A stretch of 64,000 nucleotides of DNA from Chloroflexota bacterium. Lineage in GTDB: Bacteria; Chloroflexota; Anaerolineae; B4-G1; SLSP01. The number at the start of each line of letters is the position of its first letter. The stretch's first letter is position 1. The notes below the pieces were generated by a model that worked only from the letters and a program-made list of their open reading frames with translations, had not been told where the DNA came from and did not search any database. Below, one piece after another: positions 1 through 7,595 of this stretch. Location of the stretch: positions 1 to 64,000 of the forward strand of contig JAIOAX010000028.1 of NCBI GenBank assembly GCA_019873645.1, read 5' to 3'. Both the position numbers and the translations under genes were made by a program.

Positions 1-1347
1 ATCAAAGAACGGCTGCCACTCGCCCTCGTGTGCCATCTGATTCAGATAATCGGCCAATCGGCCCAGGTCAAGGCGGAAAATGTCGGCGTCGCGGTAGCCG
101 TCGCGCAAAAAACCGTACAGCAGTTCACGGATGGTCAGGTTAGGGATACGCAGGATGGGCAAGCTGCCACGCATTCCATCAAAAGTGAGCAGACCCATAT
201 AGTAGAGCAGCGAGACAAAGTTGTTCTCGTCGGTCAGGCGCTCCACCGGGAAACTGGTGACGATGTTGGCCGCCGTCTCGCCGGTCTCCAGAATCTCGCG
301 CAGGCGGCTGAAATTGCCGTTCAGCCGCCGGTCTACCGTCAGCAGGTGGCGCAGTTTACCGTAATCGGTGCGGATGTTCTGATCCAGCAACTGCTTGGGC
401 AAATCCTGACGTCCCTGCGTTTCTCTTACGAAATACCACACCATATCGGTATTGAACAGGTACTCGCGTGCCTCGTCCGCAAAGCGGTAGCGACCGTACC
501 ACTCGCGCATCAACGGCAGGCAGGTTGCCGGATCGGTGGTCAGCAGCCCGGCAGTGTGGTAATGTGTCAGCATGGCGAGCAGTTCATCCTCCGTAAAGCC
601 CAGGAGGGTGTTGAATTCGGGATGCAGGCTGATGTTGTAGCCGATGTTGAACCCGCTGGTCACGTCGTCCATCGTGATCGGCGAGACACCGGTGATGAAC
701 ATCCGCGCGATGCCGCTCATCGTGCCGGAGGTGGCCCCCTTGAGCAGGTTGAAAAAGTAGCGGAAAAAGCCGGCGCCGTGCGTCAGGTCGCGGTAGGCCA
801 TCTCGCCCGCTGTCGTCAGAATGGTGTTCGCAAAGTTGTCGTATTCGTCTATTAACAAGTAAATTCGCAACCCCTTGCGTTTGGCCTGGGTGAACAACTC
901 CCGTAGCCGATCGGCCACGGTTGGGAAATTCATAATCTGTTCTCGTTCTTGCGGAGAAAAGTATCGCTCATAACAGGCCAAAAAGTCGCGGGTGACCGTC
1001 TCGCCGTTGGCTTCAAAGGATTGACGTACTTCGTCAGGATGTGGGCTTACCACGGCAAAGTTGAAGGTCATGACCAGATAACTGTTGCGATCCGGCGTGG
1101 GATGGCTGCCAATCCAGGTGTCGCCGAACAGGGCCTCAAACTCGTCCTTGGCATTGATGTCGTAATAGTGCTGCATCAGCGACAGCCACAGTGTCTTGCC
1201 GAAGCGGCGCGGGCGGATGAGGAACAGGTAGTAGGGCGCGGCTTCGATCAGCGGGATAAAGCGCGTCTTGTCTACGTAATACATATTGTCCAGTTTCATC
1301 CGCCGATAGTCGGCGATGCCGTAGGGGATGCGTTTCATCCGATTCAT
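1..1347 (-). CDS. AAA-ATPase-like / DUF1703 (PD-(D/E)XK) protein, 3' end outside window
   Basis: An open frame of 449 codons on the minus strand runs off the window edge, so the C-terminus is missing. A Walker A-like RPRRFGKT lies at residues 45-52, a Walker B-like LLIDEYDNF at about 164-172, and FITGVSPITMDD at about 218-229. The opening YGIADYRRM and YVDKT is typical of the AAA-ATPase-like family (PF09820), which usually ends in a DUF1703 PD-(D/E)XK nuclease-like domain; that part would lie in the cut-off end. Family function is unsettled; members are abundant in Chloroflexota and Bacteroidota and are thought to be mobile or defence-associated. The ATG at 1347 follows GGAGGT; an ATG at 1338 is the alternative. 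It lies 42 bp behind the ABC exporter stop. Confidence 0.85.
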   Translation of the reverse strand, partial: MNRMKRIPYGIADYRRMKLDNMYYVDKTRFIPLIEAAPYYLFLIRPRRFGKTLWLSLMQHYYDINAKDEFEALFGDTWIGSHPTPDRNSYLVMTFNFAVVSPHPDEVRQSFEANGETVTRDFLACYERYFSPQEREQIMNFPTVADRLRELFTQAKRKGLRIYLLIDEYDNFANTILTTAGEMAYRDLTHGAGFFRYFFNLLKGATSGTMSGIARMFITGVSPITMDDVTSGFNIGYNISLHPEFNTLLGFTEDELLAMLTHYHTAGLLTTDPATCLPLMREWYGRYRFADEAREYLFNTDMVWYFVRETQGRQDLPKQLLDQNIRTDYGKLRHLLTVDRRLNGNFSRLREILETGETAANIVTSFPVERLTDENNFVSLLYYMGLLTFDGMRGSLPILRIPNLTIRELLYGFLRDGYRDADIFRLDLGRLADYLNQMAHEGEWQPFFD

Positions 1348-1389
1348 CGTACCTCCATAGCGGTCAGCGGTCAGATTTCAACCAGCCGT

Positions 1390-3192
1390 TCACTCCTCCA
1401 TCGGTGGCCGGTAATCCGGCGACTGATGCCGGAAATAGGTGTTGTACAACTCCGCGTAGTGTCCGCCGCGCGCCATCAAAGCACTGTGTGTGCCTTCCTC
1501 GATGATGCGTCCGTGATCCATCACGATGATGCGGTCGGCGTGTTTGACGGTGGAGAGCCGATGCGCGATGACGATGGCGGTGCGGTCGCGCATCAGCGTT
1601 TCCAGCCCCTCCTGGATTTGCGCCTCGGTGAAAGGGTCCACGCTGGCGGTGGCTTCGTCCAGCACGAAGATGGACGGCGCCTTGAGCAGGACGCGCGCCA
1701 GCGCCACCAATTGCCGCTGTCCCATCGAGAGGTTCGCGCCGCGCTCGCCGACGTCGGTGTCCAGGCCGTTGGGCAGGTCGGCGATCCAGTCCCCGTGACT
1801 GATGTGCCGGGCGGCTTCGAGCACCTGCGCGTCGGTCGCCTCCGGCTTCCCATAGCGGATGTTGTCCTTCACCGTGCCGGAGAAGAGGAACGGTTCTTGC
1901 GGCACCAATCCGATGTGCCGGCGATAGTGTTGCAGGTTGAGGGTGCGGATGTCGCGCCCGTCAATCAAAAGCTGGCCTCCCTGGAATTCGTAAAAGCGTG
2001 TGACCAGTCGGGCGATGCTGCTTTTTCCCGCGCCGGTGTGCCCGACCAGCGCTACCGTCTCTTTGGGACGGATCTCCAGCGAGAAATCGGGCAGTACGAC
2101 CTCGTCGTCGGTGTAGCCGAAGCGTAGATGCCGGAATTCAATGTGCCCTTCAATGGCTTCCACCGGTTCCGCGGCGGTTTGTACGACCTTTGGCTCGGCA
2201 TCTATGAGCGCGAAAACCCGTTCGGCCGCCGAAAGCCCATCCTGGAACTGGCTCCAGAACGAGGCGACGTTGATGAGCGGCCACCAGAAGAAACCCACGG
2301 CCTGCATAAAAAGATACCAGTTGCCCGGACTGATGCCGGTGCGCGTCGCCAGACCGCTCGCATAAAGGACGATCGCCGTCCCCAGGCCGGAGGCCATCCC
2401 CATGACCGGGAAAATGGCGTTCATAGTGAGATCGCGCTTGAGGCCGATGCGATAGGATTGGCGGTTGTTTTGAGCGAAGGTGGCGTAGATGGCCGGTTCC
2501 TGGCGGAAAGTCTTGGCGACGACGATGCCGCTGATGGATTCCTGAATTTGTGCGTTGATGGTGGCGGTCACGCGGCGCGATTGTTGCGTCACTTTGCGGG
2601 CAATGCGGCGAAAGCTGAGCGCCACGGCGACCGCTATCGGCGAGATGCCGATCAGGAGCAGCGTGAGCCAGACATTGATATTGAAGAGCCACACTGCCAG
2701 GATGACGACCAGCAGCACCTGGCTGATGAGGTCCGTCACCAGCGTAACGACGTTGGAGAAATCTTGCGTATCCGAGGTGACGCGGCTGACGATCTTGCCG
2801 GAGGGGTGTTCGTCGAAGAAGGACAAATCGTGCTTCACGGTCGCGCCGAACACGTCTTCGCGTACTTTGAGCACCACATCGCCGATGACCTTCGCTGATT
2901 CCATGCGGCGGATGTAGTTGGCGATCCAGGCGACGACATTGAGTGTCAACACGGCGCCGACGAGCAACGCAATCGTTTGCGCCGTTGGATTTTTTCCCAC
3001 CAGGTCAATCCCTTGCGCAATGAGAATCGGGGCGCCGGTGCTGGTCGCCGAGTTGACGAGCAGCAAAACGCCGATGACGCCCATCTGTTTGGCGTAAGGG
3101 CGAAAGTAATCCAGGATGCGTTTGACGAGCACCTTATCGCTGTAGTTGCGGTCGTAGCTTTCGGTATCCAGGCCGTCGAGGATGAAACCCAT
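1390..3192 (-). CDS. ABC exporter, fused permease-ATPase half transporter
   Basis: A 600-residue ABCB/MsbA-type half transporter that should act as a dimer in the cytoplasmic membrane; the substrate cannot be told (drug, lipid or peptide). Six membrane helices span about residues 35-320. The ATPase domain shows Walker A GHTGAGKS (384-391), Q-loop Q432, a signature LSMGQ (488-492) where the usual form is LSGGQ, Walker B IFVLDE (508-513) and the H-loop histidine at 544. The frame is open further upstream, but that stretch overlaps the preceding gene in another frame, so I place the start at the ATG at 3192, two bases after that gene's stop. The two genes are therefore probably translationally coupled and may form one transport unit. 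Confidence 0.92.
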   Translation of the reverse strand: MGFILDGLDTESYDRNYSDKVLVKRILDYFRPYAKQMGVIGVLLLVNSATSTGAPILIAQGIDLVGKNPTAQTIALLVGAVLTLNVVAWIANYIRRMESAKVIGDVVLKVREDVFGATVKHDLSFFDEHPSGKIVSRVTSDTQDFSNVVTLVTDLISQVLLVVILAVWLFNINVWLTLLLIGISPIAVAVALSFRRIARKVTQQSRRVTATINAQIQESISGIVVAKTFRQEPAIYATFAQNNRQSYRIGLKRDLTMNAIFPVMGMASGLGTAIVLYASGLATRTGISPGNWYLFMQAVGFFWWPLINVASFWSQFQDGLSAAERVFALIDAEPKVVQTAAEPVEAIEGHIEFRHLRFGYTDDEVVLPDFSLEIRPKETVALVGHTGAGKSSIARLVTRFYEFQGGQLLIDGRDIRTLNLQHYRRHIGLVPQEPFLFSGTVKDNIRYGKPEATDAQVLEAARHISHGDWIADLPNGLDTDVGERGANLSMGQRQLVALARVLLKAPSIFVLDEATASVDPFTEAQIQEGLETLMRDRTAIVIAHRLSTVKHADRIIVMDHGRIIEEGTHSALMARGGHYAELYNTYFRHQSPDYRPPMEE

Positions 3193-3194
3193 CG

Positions 3195-3869
3195 TCAGTT
3201 CTCGCTTTCGGTGGCAATGTTTTCTTCCGCGGGACTTGCTTCTGCATGGCTGTATTTCTCGCGGAAGGCGGCGATGAGCGTGCGCACGGCGGTAATGCTC
3301 AGCGTAGCGATGAATCCCGGCAAGGCAAACAGCAACAGCGGAAAGCCGATGCTCAACGCCGTCAGCAGCGCCGTGACGACCAGCAGCAACAGTGTGGTCA
3401 GCGGGCTGGCCAGGGTGAGCGAAAAGCTGTTGCGCAGGATGGCCTTCAGCTTTGGCTCTTCTAGCTCGATGAGGAAAGCATGTGCATAGAACGTCATTCC
3501 CATCCACAACAGCCCCAGGATGACCCAGAGCGGCACAATCCACGTGGTCACATTCATAGGCAGCGGCGAGACCTCCGGCGTGCTGTAGAACCAGATGTTG
3601 CTTGCCAGCAGGACGTAGCCGAGGAGGAGGATAAGCGTGAGTGCCAGAGATTGGGGACCGTAGGTTTTAACGGCATCCCAGTACATTCTCCAGTTGACAC
3701 CGAGCCCGCGCACGCAGCGGTGCGCGATCATCCATACGCCCATCAGTGCAAACGGCATGGGGATGATGAGCAGCGTGGCGGCGAGCAGGATGGCGCCGGC
3801 CAGGAAAAAGAACAGCATTTCTTCGTAGTAGGCTTTTGCGGCGGCAATGACGATGCGGATCGCTTGCAT
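3195..3869 (-). CDS. YesL/DUF624-like integral membrane protein
   Basis: A 224-residue polytopic protein with about five hydrophobic segments (near residues 15-50, 75-95, 105-130, 155-180, 185-205). It ends in a hydrophilic acidic tail. The pattern of a helix pair, an NIWFY segment and a second half with LRNSFSLTLASPL resembles the YesL/DUF624 family, which in other bacteria sits beside sugar transporters but has no proven function. It is two bases upstream of the ABC exporter, so the two are probably co-transcribed. It follows the 777-residue secreted membrane protein by about 20 bp. The DUF624 assignment rests on overall pattern only. Confidence 0.75.
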   Translation of the reverse strand: MQAIRIVIAAAKAYYEEMLFFFLAGAILLAATLLIIPMPFALMGVWMIAHRCVRGLGVNWRMYWDAVKTYGPQSLALTLILLLGYVLLASNIWFYSTPEVSPLPMNVTTWIVPLWVILGLLWMGMTFYAHAFLIELEEPKLKAILRNSFSLTLASPLTTLLLLVVTALLTALSIGFPLLLFALPGFIATLSITAVRTLIAAFREKYSHAEASPAEENIATESEN

Positions 3870-3889
3870 AGTTATACTCCCAACAGGAT

Positions 3890-6223
3890 TTAGGGCGTTC
3901 CTTCAACGGTAATCAGCACTTGCACTTGAAAGCTATTGCCTTTAGGCGTAAAGCGCAGACGCACCCCTTGTTGGGGGTCAAACGCCTGTGTGGCCTCTGC
4001 TCCGGTCAAAATGATCTTTTCAGAGGGGGCGTAAGTCAGCCATTCCTTTTTCTCCCAACTCCACACGGCGATTTCGGCGATGTCGGTCGGCGGCGTCAGA
4101 GTGCCGGCGCCTGGATCGGCGGACAAGGCTATAGTCAGTTTTTCAACATGCGTGATGTGGAGATAAACGGGCAATATGTAGTCCAGAACGGTGCTTGGCG
4201 CATTGCCATAAACGATGTGAGTATAGATGTCCACCCAACCGTTTTCCGTCTTGTTGCTTACATTTTCCAATGTCGCTTCGATCTTGCCTTGTGGCTGCGC
4301 AGGACAGGCGATGGTATAAATCAAACAGCTTTCTTGCAGGTGAAAGCCTGCGATATTGTTTGCCGGAAAGGGCACGGCATCTATGAAGCCGGTGAGATAG
4401 CAGTCTCCAGGTGGAATCGGCACCCCATAGGCAGGTGTACCGGGTGTCAAGGTCGGAACGACATAATACGGCGCATAAACATAGTTGACGCTGCCGCAGA
4501 TGTTGGCGTATCCATAAGAGGAATACGTCGCCGTAGCTGGTCGGGATATGCTGATGGTCTGTTGGGGCGGCAGGGTTTGAGTCAAGGTAATGCTGTAGGT
4601 GGCGTTGCCTAGCAACAATGTCACGTCGCGCAAGCCCGCTTCGCTCCATAGCTCGCCGACGACGTGATATATCCCGTCTTGAGGCGCGATGTAGAGTTCA
4701 GAACGGATGGCTGGGCTATCATACAACCCTTCCGTAGCCCAGGTAAGAATGCCCAACGGATTGCGCGCCTGGATGTGCGCATCGCCGGGGCGCAGCAAGA
4801 CTTCAATGGGATAAGGAGCGCCTTCATCATACCAGCTATCGAGGCGGTAGCTTCCCATAAAGGGCCGCGGAGCGCCGCTCACATTCCAGTTCACATAACC
4901 GGCGCGTGGCGCATAGATGGCCGTCCCCTGGACAACCCGTGAAGGCAAGGCCGCATCGGGGACGTTGATCATCGCTATCTCGTGAATCATCGGAAAAGTA
5001 CGCGAGAAGACGCCGCTTAATCCTAAAGCCAGGATGATGAGTGCGCCGACGATCCACGCGGGAATGAAAATCCAGGCCAGCACTGGACGTTTGAGACGCC
5101 GCACCAAAATCAGTGTTCCCGGCCCCATCAAAAATACATAAATGGGAAAGAGAAGTAACAATCCCCAGATTTTTGAGAAAGAAGCATAAGGCATCTCTAG
5201 CAAATTGGACAAATTGGGGGCGCCGGTTGAGAAAGCTCTTCCTGTCAGTGGCGTGCTGATTGCCGGGATGGGGTCATTGATCCACAGGTCAACCAACCAC
5301 ACCTCGCTGCCGGCATGGGTCAGGTCCCAGCCGATGACATCCACGTAACCCTTACCGACGCCGCCGCGCACGGCAAGGATGGTGTCTTCGACGCTCACCA
5401 ACGGCGTTGCCTTTGCGCCGGGTTGTAAGATGACTGCCGCCACGTCATTGAGTGTGACCACGCTCTCCTTGTTGAGGGTCATGCCTGAAAGCGGCAAGTA
5501 TGGAACAATACTTGCCTTGCCGGGGGTAGCCACGTGCAGCGGTTCGGCCAGGTTCTCCAGCGTCTGTTGCAGCGCCGGCCCGCCGCCGATGATGAGGTGT
5601 CCGCCGGCCGCGACCCAGGCCAGCAAGGCTTCCTGTTGCGCCGCGTTCAAATCCGCAGTCGCAATACCGTTGAGGAGCAACACATCCATCCCATCCCAGG
5701 CCATCGGCGTTTCGGGTAATGCCGTGAGGTCAGAAAGCCAGACGTGCGTGTCCATCATCTGTGCTCCCGCCCCGATAATCGGCCCGCGCATGTCGGCGTT
5801 GACGACGACGCGGTTTTCTTCATCATAGCCGCGGAAGGGCAAACGCATCTCCTGACGTACCCCTTGCGCATCTTCCAGCGAGAGTGTTGGCGTTGCGCCG
5901 TCTTTGATGAAGATCGGTAGCCGATATTGTTTGTAGGAATGTGCTGGCAGTTCCACAGGCCGCCGATACGTGATTTGATTTGGGGTATCGCGGACGATCA
6001 GTTCTCCCTGCCAGTCGGCGCCTTCGTTTTTGAGGGTGATACGCACCTCAGTCCACTGATTCTGCCGGATGTGGCCTTCCCAGGCCAACGCCACCTCCAT
6101 AGTCAATGGATCAGTCGGCGTTTGCGCCTGCAAGGGCGTCTTGCTGACCAGCAACACCACTGCCAGCAATCCCAGTATCGTGAATCCCCGCCTCATAAGT
6201 TTAGTTATGTCTTTCATTGCCAT
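3890..6223 (-). CDS. secreted/membrane protein with beta-rich N-domain and Rossmann-like segment
   Basis: A 777-residue protein not assigned to a named family. It opens with an uncleaved-looking signal (about residues 12-33, ending LQAQ). A beta-rich domain with NQWTEVRITLKN follows, then a segment with DVLLLNG and LLAWVAAGGHLIIGGG that looks like the glutamine-amidotransferase-like fold seen in surface proteins of Gram-positive and Chloroflexota bacteria. Two membrane helices sit near residues 355-380 and 390-415. The C-terminal half is extracytoplasmic, rich in Tyr, Pro and Thr, with a few cysteines. The layout resembles large envelope proteins coded beside ABC exporters and YesL-like genes, so a role in secretion or surface assembly is possible. 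The ATG at 6223 has GGAGAG upstream, supplied by an 8-bp tandem repeat; the ATG at 6217 is an alternative. Confidence 0.75.
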   Translation of the reverse strand: MAMKDITKLMRRGFTILGLLAVVLLVSKTPLQAQTPTDPLTMEVALAWEGHIRQNQWTEVRITLKNEGADWQGELIVRDTPNQITYRRPVELPAHSYKQYRLPIFIKDGATPTLSLEDAQGVRQEMRLPFRGYDEENRVVVNADMRGPIIGAGAQMMDTHVWLSDLTALPETPMAWDGMDVLLLNGIATADLNAAQQEALLAWVAAGGHLIIGGGPALQQTLENLAEPLHVATPGKASIVPYLPLSGMTLNKESVVTLNDVAAVILQPGAKATPLVSVEDTILAVRGGVGKGYVDVIGWDLTHAGSEVWLVDLWINDPIPAISTPLTGRAFSTGAPNLSNLLEMPYASFSKIWGLLLLFPIYVFLMGPGTLILVRRLKRPVLAWIFIPAWIVGALIILALGLSGVFSRTFPMIHEIAMINVPDAALPSRVVQGTAIYAPRAGYVNWNVSGAPRPFMGSYRLDSWYDEGAPYPIEVLLRPGDAHIQARNPLGILTWATEGLYDSPAIRSELYIAPQDGIYHVVGELWSEAGLRDVTLLLGNATYSITLTQTLPPQQTISISRPATATYSSYGYANICGSVNYVYAPYYVVPTLTPGTPAYGVPIPPGDCYLTGFIDAVPFPANNIAGFHLQESCLIYTIACPAQPQGKIEATLENVSNKTENGWVDIYTHIVYGNAPSTVLDYILPVYLHITHVEKLTIALSADPGAGTLTPPTDIAEIAVWSWEKKEWLTYAPSEKIILTGAEATQAFDPQQGVRLRFTPKGNSFQVQVLITVEGTP

Positions 6224-6224
6224 T

Positions 6225-6264
6225 GACTACCCGACTCTCCGACTACTCGACTACCCGACTACCC
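6225..6264. repeat. 8-bp tandem repeat (GACTACCC, five units)
   Basis: Five 8-bp units lie end to end: GACTACCC, GACTCTCC, GACTACTC, GACTACCC, GACTACCC. On the coding (minus) strand they read GGGTAGTC. The repeat fills the spacer between two genes, supplies the last codons and TAG stop of the upstream methyltransferase (stop at 6251-6253) and provides the GGAGAG that serves as ribosome-binding site for the next gene. Related TAGTC-rich repeats occur at about 34679, 35188 and 56451. Confidence 0.9.
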
Positions 6265-7462
6265 GACACATCAATCCCTTGAGATACTCTCCCTCCGGGA
6301 ACGTCAGCGCGACTGGATGATCGCTGCTTTGCATCATCCGGCCGATGATCTGTACATCGCGTTTTACATCGAGCGCCGCGCCGAAGACAATCTTCTGGAA
6401 CAAGTCGGCGGAAATCGCCCCGGAGCACGAGAAGGTGAACAGCAACCCACCGGGACGCAGCAACCGTATGGCCTGCATGTTGATGTCCTTGTAGCCCCGC
6501 GCCGCCCGTTGGACATCGCTCTGGGTGAAGGCGAACTTGGGCGGATCGAGGATCACCACATCGAAGGCGTGTTTTTGGCGGTGTAGCTCGCGCAGTGCCG
6601 TGAAAGCGTCCCCTTCGATGTCTTCGACGGCGGCTTCTGCGAAACCGTTGCACGCCAGATTCTCGCGTCCCAGCCGTAACGCCTCCGCCGACGTATCCAC
6701 GTTGGTCACGGCGGCTGCTCCGCCTGCCAGCGCGTAAACGGCAAATCCGCCGGTATACGCAAAGGCGTTGAGCACCGTCGGCGCATGGCACTGCACGACA
6801 GCGGCACGCAGCCGCGCGCGGTTATCCCGCTGGTCCAGGTAGAAGCCGGTTTTGTGCCCGTGCCGCACATCCACCCCGAAGCGCAGGCCGTGCTCGCGGA
6901 TCTCCACGACCTCTGGCGGCTCTGCCCCGGCAAGCAAGCCCACACGTGGGGCCAGGCGCTCCTTTTCGCGCACATCCACATCACTGCGTTCGTAGAGCGT
7001 GGCAGGGTGGAGCAGAGCCATCAGCAGTTCATTGAACAGCTCGCGCCGCGCCTCTACACCGGCGGAAAGATATTGCACGACCACGACATCACCATACCAA
7101 TCTACAATCAAACCGGGGATGCCGTCGGATTCGGCGTTGACCAGGCGGCAAGCGGTGGTAGTGCCATCTGCCAGCAGTGGTTTCCGCGCGGCAACGGCTC
7201 GTTCCAGGCGCGCACGCCAGAAATCGGCCGTTTCAGGGGCGCAATTTTCCTCCCAGGCAAACAGCCGCGCGCGGATTTGTGATGCCGCGCTGTAATGTCC
7301 CCAGGCGAGGAACGCGCCGTCGGCGCTGCAAATGGCGACCAGCGCACCGGACTGTGGCTGCCCCTCGATGCGCGCGACGGCGCCGGAGAACAACCAGGGA
7401 TGCCGTCGCCGCACCGATGCCTCGCGCCGCGTGTGCAGGATGATACGTGGATGCGTGTTCAT
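6251..7462 (-). CDS. RlmI-like class I SAM-dependent rRNA methyltransferase
   Basis: A 403-residue enzyme of the RlmI/YccW family, which in E. coli makes m5C1962 in 23S rRNA. An N-terminal PUA-like domain carries RRHPWLFSGAV, followed by the small EEHEE-type domain and a Rossmann methyltransferase. Motif I is NAFAYTGGFAVYAL, an acidic VDTS follows it, and the catalytic region shows ILDPPKF and TFSCSG. The cysteine in SCSG fits the m5C nucleophile. An upstream TTG at 7498 is in frame, but the ATG at 7462 starts the conserved region, so I use that. The final residues CRVVG and the stop lie inside the 8-bp tandem repeat, so the native C-terminus may have been replaced. Confidence 0.88.
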   Translation of the reverse strand: MNTHPRIILHTRREASVRRRHPWLFSGAVARIEGQPQSGALVAICSADGAFLAWGHYSAASQIRARLFAWEENCAPETADFWRARLERAVAARKPLLADGTTTACRLVNAESDGIPGLIVDWYGDVVVVQYLSAGVEARRELFNELLMALLHPATLYERSDVDVREKERLAPRVGLLAGAEPPEVVEIREHGLRFGVDVRHGHKTGFYLDQRDNRARLRAAVVQCHAPTVLNAFAYTGGFAVYALAGGAAAVTNVDTSAEALRLGRENLACNGFAEAAVEDIEGDAFTALRELHRQKHAFDVVILDPPKFAFTQSDVQRAARGYKDINMQAIRLLRPGGLLFTFSCSGAISADLFQKIVFGAALDVKRDVQIIGRMMQSSDHPVALTFPEGEYLKGLMCRVVG

Positions 7463-7504
7463 TGGGGTGGATTGTAGCAGGAATGGGGAGATCGTCAAAG
7501 GGAG

Positions 7505-7576
7505 AGTTAGCGGTCAGCCATCAGTGATCAGCCGTCAGCTATCGGCGGTAGCGATGACCGTTGATAGCTGACGGCG
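7505..7576. repeat. GCTGA-type repeat with 12-bp hairpin
   Basis: The 97-bp spacer between the C10 protease stop and the methyltransferase start holds CGGTCAGCCATCAG-like units and then a perfect 12-bp inverted repeat, CCGTCAGCTATC at 7532-7543 against GATAGCTGACGG at 7563-7574, with a 19-nt loop. The motif belongs to the same family as the 28-bp tandem repeat at 20743-20902 and the short AGCGGTCAGCGGTCAG at about 1361. Confidence 0.8.
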
Positions 7577-7595
7577 GTGAAGCTAGCTTTTCAAG

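Noticed and set aside
28..2127. Long plus-strand frames opposite the first two minus-strand genes
   Set aside because: They mirror the codon pattern of the AAA-like and ABC exporter genes, have no recognisable domains and no ribosome-binding sites.
3193..3543. N-terminal extension of the ABC exporter by 117 residues
   Set aside because: It overlaps the YesL-like gene in another frame and does not resemble any transporter N-terminus.
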